Assembly (NCBI GenBank): GCA_016932735.1
Contig: JAFGCI010000002.1
Span: 173,383 to 237,382, forward strand
Length of the DNA stretch: 64,000 nt
DNA from: Candidatus Aenigmatarchaeota archaeon
Lineage (GTDB): Archaea; Aenigmatarchaeota; Aenigmatarchaeia; QMZP01; QMZT01
Reading direction: 5' to 3'
Shown here: positions 46,223-55,713 of the stretch, piece after piece
Layout of the letters: each line of letters opens with the position of its first letter
How positions within the stretch are numbered: the stretch's first letter is position 1
The notes under the pieces: generated by a model
What the model was told of the DNA's origin: nothing
Databases searched by the model: none
The model's input: only the letters and a program-made list of their open reading frames with translations
Made by a program: the position numbers and the translations under genes

Positions 46223-49200
46223 TTATAATGGTTCAGGTTTCTTTGTCTGAAGATTTATTTTCATATTATCTGATATTGTCACAGTTCCTCCTCCCGGAAC
46301 TTCTGTCAGGGTTCCTGATATAGTCACCGTCTGCCCGTCGGTTAGTGGAAGGTTTCTGAATATCGTTGTTGTGTCTGTAGTGATTATAATGTTCCCGCTT
46401 GAGCCGCTGAATCCTCCGGGATAAGAAGTTCCACTTACATCAACATTGAAATTCGCAGGGTTCGCCTCAAGCTTTACGCCCTGCGTTATTGTCTTGTACT
46501 TTACTTTAAGCGTGTAAGCGCCTGCTGAACCTGTTATCTCAGTACTGGAACTTCCGAAATCCGGCTCAAATCTTATCGAAGCAGAGTCACCTGCAACCAT
46601 GTCGTTTGACGTGTTTTCAAGTTTTGCAAGCGATACGGATTGATAGTTTATAGACCAGTGCGGCGGATTCACAGTCAATATGGTTTCATATCCGGCTATG
46701 AACGAGTATTCGTTTCCCGTTGAAGGGTCTCTTACCATGACCATTTTCTCCCCTGTCATGGGTATGTAACTGCCAGCGATTCTCGGTATCGGTACGGGGT
46801 CCGGAACATCCGTCCATATTACCTGATAAACAGGGACTGAGAAGCCTTGAATCGGGTTGCAGCCGGAGATACAATCAACTGGTATTCCAGTAGTCATCCA
46901 CATAGTGATGGTTTTACTGTTAGGCTCATAACCTCCTATAGTAATGTTGTTGACAGTTTGCACGGGCTGCGGTTTGAGCTTTTCAAGTGTGTCTTTTGTA
47001 GGCTCTGCGACATATGTACACTCAAAATCCATGATTTCTATGAATATGGGCCAACCGTTGGTATCAGTTTCAAACCACATGACAGCCTCAAATTCATTTC
47101 CTTCGTAATCTTTGAGCCCTATTGTTGTCTTTGCCCTTATCTTGTTGTAGCCCCCTGTTCCGTTCGGCTTCAGGACTACATTGTACCATTCGTTACTATG
47201 ACGCAGGCCATCTGTTGTAATCGTCTTGCAGTTTATGAAGTTGTTTGTATCACACATAGCGTGTATTGCTGTCGTGAATTCCACTGTGGATGTGTTGGTA
47301 GCAGGATCGCGGTCGTATGTAGTGTTATCTACTTTGGGAAGAAGCCTTCTTTCAAGCCTTTCCCTGACGTAATCCTCCTCGCCGAAGCAGGCGGTCTGGA
47401 AAGACGTTCTTGTATCGTAGTTCTCCCATGATGTTATAGAGTAGCTTGCGTTGGCTTCTATTGTGAATGTCTTCTCCGGTCCGGTCATTTCGAATATGCC
47501 TTTATCAAAGTAGCAGAACACGGACCTCTGGTTATTGTCTTTTCTGAATCTCCATGTAGCCTCAACGCCCTGCGTCCCGTCCCCGACATCATATCTGTTC
47601 ATGAATACGGGTTTGACTGAGCATTTTTCATTAAGGATTGCTATATCGGTTATATAGAAGGGAAGTTTGAGTGTGACCTCTGCTTCGTTTATCTCGGTTC
47701 TCTGCCTGGTGATGGTAAGGTTGAAGCCGACGAAGAATGGAGTTCCTGCAGGTATAGGCTGTTCCATCGTCCCTAAGTTGAGCTTCACGGGTCCGGTCGT
47801 CATTGTCGACTGCACAGAGCTTCTTGAGAATTTGCTGTCCCTTGAAAGCTCTCTCCATTTTTCATCGCTTATGAACTTTATCTGCATTGCGGAATCTGTC
47901 GAGTATCTGTATGTCTCCCTAACCCTGAAAGATATGTACCTGAGCGCATCGGCCCAGCCCTTGAGCCTGTCCATATCCATCTCATATATCTCCCTTGCTG
48001 TAACGGTGCCCATTTCATTCTTCGGGAGCTTGTTTGCGATGGAATCCATCTTGCCTTTAATCAGGATGGATTCTGTCGTTCCGGAGTAATCAAAGAATAT
48101 TTTCTGAAGCATCGAACATGTCATTTCTCCTATTATGAAGACGGGCTGTATTTCTCCGCGTGCCATGTCAGTTGAAGCGGGAATGTAATCCCACTTGAAG
48201 AATTCTTTTCCTGTTTTCTTGTCGTTTTCAATAGGTTCCGGATTCCTCGAAATTATGACCCCGTTCTCATCCCTTAGAAGGAAGCCATCAAGAGTGCTCA
48301 TTATCTCCAGACTTTCAAGGGTCGCGTCTCTTACACCCTTGTTGTTTAGCTCAAAACGGATGGTGAATGGAGCCCCTGGGTATATGACATCTGCCTGGAG
48401 TCCTGATATCTCCAGTCCGTACGCTCCGGTAGAGCCGTCGGGATTCTTTGCATACCCCCCGTCCATAATCTGGGTGGCAAATCCCATTGGATTTGTTACC
48501 ATGGTGTATGAGGAGCCGAAAGTATTGGACAGCCCTCCGAACATATCTCCCAAAGGAGAGAGCGTATTTTGCATAGTATTTTCAACTGTAGGCCACCACT
48601 GTCCGAACATGGCCATTCCTATCGCATCCCCACCCGGTCCTGTGGTACCGAACAATATAAGAGCTACAACAAGTAGTATAGTTCCTATTTTCGGTATATC
48701 TTCAACCGCCGAGAAGAGTCCTGAAAGGAACGACATCCCCCATATCAGGTAGAATACCAGCATTGACGTCTGGCCGAGGCCCCATCCGGCCTCTCCGAAT
48801 ATTGTAAGTGTTCCCGTGACCATCAGGAATATCATGACCATTCCCACAAGGAATATTATCTTGTAGAACATATCCTCGCCGCCGGACCTGATAGCATCCG
48901 TCGCCTCGCCCCTTCTTATGGGAGGCACCGCAAGGAACAGTATCCCCATGAACATAAGAACCGTCGACTGGAAGAGATTGCCGAAAACCCATATAGAAAG
49001 GACAACGACTCCGAGGAACATCCTCATGAAGGATTTGATGAAATCGTCCGACCTTCCTTCCTTGAATTCGACCGGAAGGGCGCTGTAGCCGGCAAATCCC
49101 ACTATAAGCATTATCAGTGCCGAGAACGGCAGGTTGGATGTATAAAGCGCATACATTCCAAGTACCAGTGCAACCAGCTGCATCTGTGCCTTCAGGATGG

Positions 49201-49750
49201 ACGAAGTCCGTCCTTTCCAGAGCATCAGCTGCCTTCCCATTCCCGTGGTCACATACTCGCTTTCCGCCCCGGGAAGTATTATGGACAATGCATATACGCC
49301 CAGAGCTATTGAAACAAGCTGGGACTGTATGAAAGCCCCGAAAAGTATGCCGAATACGCCTGTGACGAAGGCTCCTCCTACCCTCGGCTTCACTGTGTTG
49401 GAGCCGCGCGCCATGTCCCAGAATCTTCCTGTCTTTGCGACGTTAGGAAGGCCTCCAAGGCCCTGAATTCCGTATGAGATTGGATTGGTTCCCCAGTGCT
49501 TCTTTATCTTTGGCGGGACGCTGCCTTCAGGGGCGTATCCCTGTCCGACTGCCCTATTATCGAACCTCCTTTTGGCTTTTGTTGCGAACCACTCGCTCCT
49601 GGCGGCATCATGCATGTCCATTCTTTGAAATACGTGGCCTGTCATGTATCCGATAGGCCTGTCAATGAACATTTTTACTGCTACGTCTATGGGGGTCAGA
49701 GCCTTATCTAACAATTCGCCAATTTTCTTACCAAACGCTCCGCCTGGCAT
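46223..49750 (-). CDS. 1175-aa multi-TM protein with large extracellular beta-rich region
   Basis: N-terminal ~100 aa soluble, ~10 hydrophobic segments, then Ig/CARDB-like extracellular segments. Confidence 0.65.
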   Translation of the reverse strand: MPGGAFGKKIGELLDKALTPIDVAVKMFIDRPIGYMTGHVFQRMDMHDAARSEWFATKAKRRFDNRAVGQGYAPEGSVPPKIKKHWGTNPISYGIQGLGGLPNVAKTGRFWDMARGSNTVKPRVGGAFVTGVFGILFGAFIQSQLVSIALGVYALSIILPGAESEYVTTGMGRQLMLWKGRTSSILKAQMQLVALVLGMYALYTSNLPFSALIMLIVGFAGYSALPVEFKEGRSDDFIKSFMRMFLGVVVLSIWVFGNLFQSTVLMFMGILFLAVPPIRRGEATDAIRSGGEDMFYKIIFLVGMVMIFLMVTGTLTIFGEAGWGLGQTSMLVFYLIWGMSFLSGLFSAVEDIPKIGTILLVVALILFGTTGPGGDAIGMAMFGQWWPTVENTMQNTLSPLGDMFGGLSNTFGSSYTMVTNPMGFATQIMDGGYAKNPDGSTGAYGLEISGLQADVIYPGAPFTIRFELNNKGVRDATLESLEIMSTLDGFLLRDENGVIISRNPEPIENDKKTGKEFFKWDYIPASTDMARGEIQPVFIIGEMTCSMLQKIFFDYSGTTESILIKGKMDSIANKLPKNEMGTVTAREIYEMDMDRLKGWADALRYISFRVRETYRYSTDSAMQIKFISDEKWRELSRDSKFSRSSVQSTMTTGPVKLNLGTMEQPIPAGTPFFVGFNLTITRQRTEINEAEVTLKLPFYITDIAILNEKCSVKPVFMNRYDVGDGTQGVEATWRFRKDNNQRSVFCYFDKGIFEMTGPEKTFTIEANASYSITSWENYDTRTSFQTACFGEEDYVRERLERRLLPKVDNTTYDRDPATNTSTVEFTTAIHAMCDTNNFINCKTITTDGLRHSNEWYNVVLKPNGTGGYNKIRAKTTIGLKDYEGNEFEAVMWFETDTNGWPIFIEIMDFECTYVAEPTKDTLEKLKPQPVQTVNNITIGGYEPNSKTITMWMTTGIPVDCISGCNPIQGFSVPVYQVIWTDVPDPVPIPRIAGSYIPMTGEKMVMVRDPSTGNEYSFIAGYETILTVNPPHWSINYQSVSLAKLENTSNDMVAGDSASIRFEPDFGSSSTEITGSAGAYTLKVKYKTITQGVKLEANPANFNVDVSGTSYPGGFSGSSGNIIITTDTTTIFRNLPLTDGQTVTISGTLTEVPGGGTVTISDNMKINLQTKKPEPL

Positions 49751-49855
49751 TAGTCTACCTTCCTCTCCATAACGCTATCTATTAATTCTTGAATTTCATC
49801 CGATATAAGGGTTTTGGATTGAATTGGAAATTTAAGAGAAAGAGGCTGTTATAAG

Positions 49856-52800
49856 TTAAATAGGCAAAAGGCTTGTTAAAAACCGCCTAAAAATTTCCAA
49901 TATGGTTCCTGGCAGACTTGGAATGAAATTAACAATAAGTCCTAGCGTAGCTGCCACCAATTCAGTCAGAATATCTTTTGTTACATCGAGTATGGGTGAG
50001 AGTATATTATCAATAACGGGTCTGAATGTTATTCTAATGACCTCCTTATTGGCGTCTATAACAATATTTGTCCAGTCCTTCGCAACCGGTGTTACATAAT
50101 CGACGATTATTTTACTTCCCTCTCCTTTAACGACATGATATGTAGCCATTATCGGACCGTCCTGACCCTGGCCGTCAGACCCGCGCATCAATACTATATA
50201 GACCTCCATGCCTGAATCAAGTGCAGTGTTTATCCTGTCTATGTTCTTTTTCATGACCTCTCTTTCGACCCAGGGGAAACATTTTTCAAAAAGCTCCGCT
50301 CCGGTAATTGCCACCTTTCCAGTTCCTGAAATAGCTTTATCGACAACCACATTGCCTCCTTTCCACATACTATTCAGCGCCTGGTCAAGTCTTGGAGTTA
50401 TCTTGGCCTTGAGAATGTATTCGGCCATCGGAACGTACAATTCGGTTACCTTCCTCATTGCCTCGTTGGGCTCGTTGCCTATCAGGGGGACGGGCTTATA
50501 ATTATTGTCAAGAATAACCAGGTCTACCATTGAGTCGAAGAGCCATACCGGAAGCTCTGAGACAGTGGTGTTGGATCTTTTCATGTTGAGCCTCTTGTCA
50601 ATGGTTGCCATTACAACAAGCCTTCTTAACTCCCAATCAGACATGCCTCCTATTGTTATAGTTTTGCCGTCGACCGTCGTTATAATGGTGCCTAAAGTCA
50701 TCATTACATTGTTGCCGCCAGTGTTGCCGTTGGTCGTCGTAAGGCCAACGCCCCCTACGGCGCGCTTCTTATTGTCTTGATTAATGAATGTGACGTAAGA
50801 GTCGAAAAGCATTTCTTCCACGATTTCTATCTCAAAATTGAAGCTGAAATTCTCTGTGTTCAGGTGCGTCTCGAGTGCAGGGACAACTGTCGGGTCGCCG
50901 AGAAGGCTCCTGTCAGAGGGGAACCTTATATGGAGCTTGGTGATAGGTATCTCGAACATCTTGGTGTCCATAAGAGCTTTGCCTGTGCTTATCTCATCCT
51001 TCAGGATGTTCACAAGGAACAAGTTCCCGAAGTTGGAGTCCCTGTAGAAAAGCGTGTCATATCCTATCGTTTTCGTAAGGCCTACAGGACCTATGTGGGC
51101 AGAACCGCCCCTCCTCATCACATTTGCCCCGAAAAGCTCCGTGCCGTAGGCCCTGTAAAAGTCATTGGATAGGCAGCCTTCGGTCACTCCTATAGTTGAA
51201 TGGAGTTCGGGTATATCTTCTGAAGATATCATCGAATAGCCAAGCAGGTTCGATGTCCCGTGCTCGGTGTCTATGTATATATCGGAATCGAGTATGTCCT
51301 GGTGGACTCCGCCCCATTCCGAATATCTGCATATACCGTTAATGTCTTTATACGAGACAGAGCATTCAACTGAGAAGCCCTGGGCTTCAAGACCATCTGC
51401 AATCGTCTGCGTATAGTATGGTTCCCCGCCCGTTATGTAATTCAACATTGAAATGTCCGATAACGCTGTCAGATTGCCGTCTCTGGGGAAATATAATAGC
51501 CCGCCTGATTCGAAGCTCAGCAGCCTGTTTATGTATGATGATGAATCGGAAACCGTTATCCCCGTAATCCTTCCGACCGGTATGTCTTCGTAGCCGGATT
51601 CGCCGAAATCCTCATATACAGGCTTCAGGTTCGTAAGGAATGTGGTTCCGCCGAAGTTCGCATAATATGAATCAAGAGGCATCCTGTATTCGGTCTTTTC
51701 AATTGTCGGGCTCCTGACGTAGTATATGCTGTAAGGTATGAAATTCGGAGCAGCTATGACTGTCAGGCTTCCATTGGTCTGGTTTTTCACCAGGTCCGCC
51801 ATGCCGTTCTGCTCTATGAAGGAATCAAGCTGCCTTTTGACCTCTTTTGCATTATTCCAGACACTGTCTTCCCATTCTTTCCGGGCTTCAAAGGACACAT
51901 CATGCTCTCCCTGAAGTGCGTTGCTCATTCTTTCAGCAGCCCTCATTATCTCCTTTGCCGGAAGGTCATAAACGAGATAAATGTCATTGAATTTCATGAG
52001 TTCGTTCAGGCAGAAATCCGTATCGTTGCAGGGATTCTTGAGCCCGTTCTCAATGGCCTCAAGCACTGCCTTCTGCATATCAATGTCAAGAACATTGTTT
52101 TTGGCCACTTTTTCGGAAAGCATCACGGCATACTCCCTCACGTCCTCGCCGGAAGCTCCCGCAGATTCGTTTATGCTCTCTATATAGGATTGTATACTCT
52201 TTACCAACCTCTTGCTGTACAGGTAATCCTGCATCGAGAGAAGAGGTTCCACATTTGCGAAAACAATTATTTCGTTTTTGAGGATCGCAAGAAGGGGCGC
52301 ATTTATCGAATCGCCGCAGTAGGGCTCTGTTATCTTCCCGAAAGCTGTGTTTAAAGTGGAGTTGATGCAGTATCCATAATAAATGTCTGCCGGATTGACA
52401 AGTATCATCCTTCCGGTCTCGTTGGCCTTTGTAAGATACAGAAGCGTTTTCTGGAGTTCGTCTATTGAGCCGAAATATGTTTTATTCCCTTCGAATCCTT
52501 TATAGAGTTCTGAGAGATGCCCGTTCTTTCCTGCAAAATAGAGCATCTTGCCTTCAGTTTCATATCCTTCTATCGATTTCCTGAAAGACTCTGAAGAATC
52601 GTCTGTGAATATGAGGGGGGTGTTGATGAATGATGCAAAATGAGCTGCCAAAAGACCCATATCATAATCTACTGAGCTCGCGATTACAATGGAATCATAT
52701 CCCCTGCCCTCCCATATGATTTTGTATTCGGATGGCGTCATGAAAGACACCATATCTCCATTGAGGCCAAGGCCTGTCTCTTTGTCCAGAAGCGCGAAGC

Positions 52801-53743
52801 CCAGGTTCTTCGGTATTTCCGAGTCTGAAATCACTACTATTTTTTCCGGCTTCACCGAGTCTATGGATAAGAGCTGCCTAAGGTATATCAGAGAGGATTC
52901 CATGTCGACATTATCGAATTCCCTATAATAAACAAGCCAGGGATTCTTCACTATATTGGTCAATGGGTTCTCTTTTCCATGATAAACAGCTATCGGTAGA
53001 AGGGACAGCGTATCTCTCCAGTCATTATTGTCAATTATATATACGGTTTTGTCCGAAAGATTTTCTATCTCAGCCATCTCTTCTATTCCGAAACCTTTCT
53101 CATAAAGGCACTTTATCTCATTCTTTCCATTGAAACACGAATAGTCTTTTCTGGGCTCGTTGAGATTAAATTCATCGCAGGAGAACCCTTTATAACGCGG
53201 GTCCTGATCATTGTCTATGAGCTCGCATATGTGAAGCAGACAGTCCTCTCCCGAGATATCAAATGCATGGCCTATTACTTCCAGGGCATCTTCAACCAGG
53301 CTCTTCATTCTCGAACCGGAGAAGTCGTCCAGAGCTCCGGAAGAAGCCTTCTGCATCTGCTTTGCTAATATATCGCATTCGTAGGAATAGAAATACCCTA
53401 TATGCTCCTCGAAGTTATCCTCTGTTCCAACCTTCGCATATAATATGAAAGTATTATACATTGGCATTGCATCGTTCTTTAATCTCTCGACATATTTCCT
53501 CCTGCCATAATCTTTGAATGAATTGATATCAGGAAAGATCTCATCGGATGCTTCTACGTCGACTCTTATTCCTGTGTCCTGCTGAAAGCTGTCCACATTG
53601 TTCTCGATTACGTTTCTGAATGTTCCCAGAATATTGGTCTCATCAGTAACTTCAGCAGCGTTTGCCGAAGACGCAAGCAACAGAAAAAGGATTGAAAAAA
53701 GCGCAATAATAATTAAATGCGTCTTTCCTTTCATAGCGACCAT
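49856..53743 (-). CDS. Secreted C25 (gingipain-like) peptidase-family giant protein, intact His/Cys dyad
   Basis: Signal peptide MKGKTHLIIIALFSILFLLLASSANA; DTEHGTSNLLG and IGVTEGCLSNDFYRAYGTELFGANVMRRGG; SLLGDPTVVPAL. Confidence 0.75.
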   Translation of the reverse strand: MVAMKGKTHLIIIALFSILFLLLASSANAAEVTDETNILGTFRNVIENNVDSFQQDTGIRVDVEASDEIFPDINSFKDYGRRKYVERLKNDAMPMYNTFILYAKVGTEDNFEEHIGYFYSYECDILAKQMQKASSGALDDFSGSRMKSLVEDALEVIGHAFDISGEDCLLHICELIDNDQDPRYKGFSCDEFNLNEPRKDYSCFNGKNEIKCLYEKGFGIEEMAEIENLSDKTVYIIDNNDWRDTLSLLPIAVYHGKENPLTNIVKNPWLVYYREFDNVDMESSLIYLRQLLSIDSVKPEKIVVISDSEIPKNLGFALLDKETGLGLNGDMVSFMTPSEYKIIWEGRGYDSIVIASSVDYDMGLLAAHFASFINTPLIFTDDSSESFRKSIEGYETEGKMLYFAGKNGHLSELYKGFEGNKTYFGSIDELQKTLLYLTKANETGRMILVNPADIYYGYCINSTLNTAFGKITEPYCGDSINAPLLAILKNEIIVFANVEPLLSMQDYLYSKRLVKSIQSYIESINESAGASGEDVREYAVMLSEKVAKNNVLDIDMQKAVLEAIENGLKNPCNDTDFCLNELMKFNDIYLVYDLPAKEIMRAAERMSNALQGEHDVSFEARKEWEDSVWNNAKEVKRQLDSFIEQNGMADLVKNQTNGSLTVIAAPNFIPYSIYYVRSPTIEKTEYRMPLDSYYANFGGTTFLTNLKPVYEDFGESGYEDIPVGRITGITVSDSSSYINRLLSFESGGLLYFPRDGNLTALSDISMLNYITGGEPYYTQTIADGLEAQGFSVECSVSYKDINGICRYSEWGGVHQDILDSDIYIDTEHGTSNLLGYSMISSEDIPELHSTIGVTEGCLSNDFYRAYGTELFGANVMRRGGSAHIGPVGLTKTIGYDTLFYRDSNFGNLFLVNILKDEISTGKALMDTKMFEIPITKLHIRFPSDRSLLGDPTVVPALETHLNTENFSFNFEIEIVEEMLFDSYVTFINQDNKKRAVGGVGLTTTNGNTGGNNVMMTLGTIITTVDGKTITIGGMSDWELRRLVVMATIDKRLNMKRSNTTVSELPVWLFDSMVDLVILDNNYKPVPLIGNEPNEAMRKVTELYVPMAEYILKAKITPRLDQALNSMWKGGNVVVDKAISGTGKVAITGAELFEKCFPWVEREVMKKNIDRINTALDSGMEVYIVLMRGSDGQGQDGPIMATYHVVKGEGSKIIVDYVTPVAKDWTNIVIDANKEVIRITFRPVIDNILSPILDVTKDILTELVAATLGLIVNFIPSLPGTILEIFRRFLTSLLPI

Positions 53744-53798
53744 GAATAATTATTGGAAGAGGTTCTTTTAATATAAACGGTGTCTGTCCTCACTGAAA

Positions 53799-53954
53799 TC
53801 AGCGCCTGACCCTTTTTGAAAGATATCCGTTCCGGGCTTCATCGTGTGCATCCAGCCTTTCAAAAACGTGGCCTGTCATGTATCCGAGAGGACGGTATAT
53901 GAATGTTTTTATGGCCACATCCAAAGGCGCCAGAAGATAATTTATCAGTTCCAT
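53799..53954 (-). CDS. 51-aa stand-alone homolog of the N-terminus of the 46223..49750 protein
   Basis: Translated by eye: MELINYLLAPLDVAIKTFIYRPLGYMTGHVFERLDAHDEARNGYLSKRVRR vs LLDKALTPIDVAVKMFIDRPIGYMTGHVFQRMDMHDAARSEWFATKAKRR. Confidence 0.7.
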   Translation of the reverse strand: MELINYLLAPLDVAIKTFIYRPLGYMTGHVFERLDAHDEARNGYLSKRVRR

Positions 53955-53957
53955 CCA

Positions 53958-54605
53958 TTACCAGCCTAATTTAAATTTGGGCTTGTTTTTATCTCCCTGC
54001 TTCGGTTTCTCCTCTTTCTTTTTTCCGCCGAACAGGCTCTTTATTTCGCCGACATATTTTGTTCCTTTCTCAACGGCGTTTTTGTACTGAAGGGCCTTCT
54101 TGTACAAGTCTTGAGCGGTTGTTCCCGGAGGGAGTCTGCCTTTCATGCTTTCATAAAACTCATTGACGCCTCTGCGCAGGGCTTCTTCAGTTGTTCCCGA
54201 GCCTATATCGATTCCTCTTTCTTTAAGAAAACTGAGAGTCTTTTTTGTCTCTTCGTCTACCGGTACTTCTTCATTTCCTAAGTTAAGCGATTCTAATGAG
54301 CCTGCATATCTTCGGGATTTCTTTTTCTTGGGCGGTATAACGCCCTTCGCCTTCTTTAGTTCCTCAAGCCCGTTTGTGAACTGCTTTTTCTCAGATGAAT
54401 GACCGAATCCATAAGCTGCGGCCGTTGCCGAATCAGGCAGACTCGAATACAGCACTTCGCCGGATGAGGTCACGGTTCGCGTCATAATAGGAGGTCTGGC
54501 AGAACTGGTCCTGCTGCCCGTGCTCTGCCCCTCTGCATGCCCGTAAGCGAAAAGCGTGGCTAGCAATGTCAGATACAGTGCAGGATTTCTTCTATAGCCG
54601 CTCAT
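53958..54605 (-). CDS. Secreted/basic hypothetical protein of the envelope locus
   Basis: Signal-like N-terminus; Lys-rich tail KKKEEKPKQGDKNKPKFKLGW. Confidence 0.5.
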   Translation of the reverse strand: MSGYRRNPALYLTLLATLFAYGHAEGQSTGSRTSSARPPIMTRTVTSSGEVLYSSLPDSATAAAYGFGHSSEKKQFTNGLEELKKAKGVIPPKKKKSRRYAGSLESLNLGNEEVPVDEETKKTLSFLKERGIDIGSGTTEEALRRGVNEFYESMKGRLPPGTTAQDLYKKALQYKNAVEKGTKYVGEIKSLFGGKKKEEKPKQGDKNKPKFKLGW

Positions 54606-54659
54606 GCATTAACCTCCATAATCATATTATATATAAAATGAATAAAAAATTAAAAATTA

Positions 54660-55553
54660 TTAACTTTTTCGTCTTGTTTCTTCCAGTAATGTCATGTATT
54701 TTGTCTTGTATTCTTCTGCTTCCATTCTGGCTTTATCTCTCTCTCCAGTAAGGTTCCTTATTCTTGTTTTCTTTGTTTTCAGAATTGTTTCGTATCTTTC
54801 GGCTGATGGACGTGCTGAATTGCCGTCTAGGGGTCCTGAAGGAGCTGCTGTTGAAGCAGCTTTAATAACTGCTTCAGGCTGTACAGCTCCGGTTCCTGTA
54901 TTGGCTATTTGCTGTGCCCTACCGTCCGTAGATACTGCTACTGAACTTCCAACCCTTGATTTAAGGTCTTCTTTGAAGCCTTTTTTACCATCTCTTGACG
55001 CCGAATAATTAGGCTTTCCTGCTTTTACTGCACCTTTGATAAAGTTGATTGCCCACGGTATGGCGAAGGGCGCGGCAGTATAAACCGCAAGTTTGGTTAA
55101 ACCGATTGGCTCCCCAGATGCTGCCGCTTCTCTTATAGCCTGTTGATACATTAAAATCGGACCGCCATATCTGAGAACGGTTCCCCAGAACTTCTTCGAT
55201 GCCCTGCCCTTTTCTACAACACCATTATAATTTGTTTTTGCTTTGACAGGCCATGGTATGGATTCATACCAGGCACGTTTGGCTCCTTCATGTACTCTTC
55301 TTTTCGTGCTGGTTTTTGCTAGTTTTGCTGAATCCGAAGCTTCAAAAGACGAATTTCCGTCATTATTATAAGTAAGAATTCCTTCTTCATACCTGCCTGT
55401 AGTGGCATTTTCTCTTGTAGCAAGGAACTCCTGCCTCTTTCCTCCTCTGCTTATATGGAATTCGCCGAAATTTCCTATCCCTGCTTCCTGCATTGCCCTG
55501 TATACAGCTGCAGGATTCTGTATCTTTGTAACATCAGTCAGATATTTCCCCAT
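54660..55553 (-). CDS. Hypothetical protein with central hydrophobic region (envelope locus)
   Basis: 297-aa ORF; shared promoter element; SD-like GGAGGCG upstream. Confidence 0.5.
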   Translation of the reverse strand: MGKYLTDVTKIQNPAAVYRAMQEAGIGNFGEFHISRGGKRQEFLATRENATTGRYEEGILTYNNDGNSSFEASDSAKLAKTSTKRRVHEGAKRAWYESIPWPVKAKTNYNGVVEKGRASKKFWGTVLRYGGPILMYQQAIREAAASGEPIGLTKLAVYTAAPFAIPWAINFIKGAVKAGKPNYSASRDGKKGFKEDLKSRVGSSVAVSTDGRAQQIANTGTGAVQPEAVIKAASTAAPSGPLDGNSARPSAERYETILKTKKTRIRNLTGERDKARMEAEEYKTKYMTLLEETRRKS

Positions 55554-55713
55554 AAAATCGCCTCCAAATCACTAACAAGTATAAAATAACGATTATTTAG
55601 TAATAAAATATTGATTTTAGTATTTATAAAGGTTACTATTACCCGATGCATATCTCTTTCTGGAGAAAAAAGGACCATTTTCGCCTTAGATGACATGGGA
55701 ATCTTTAAAGAGG

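Noticed and set aside
46847-47431. 194-aa plus-strand ORF
   Set aside because: Antisense to the 1175-aa membrane protein; Cys/Phe-rich shadow-ORF composition
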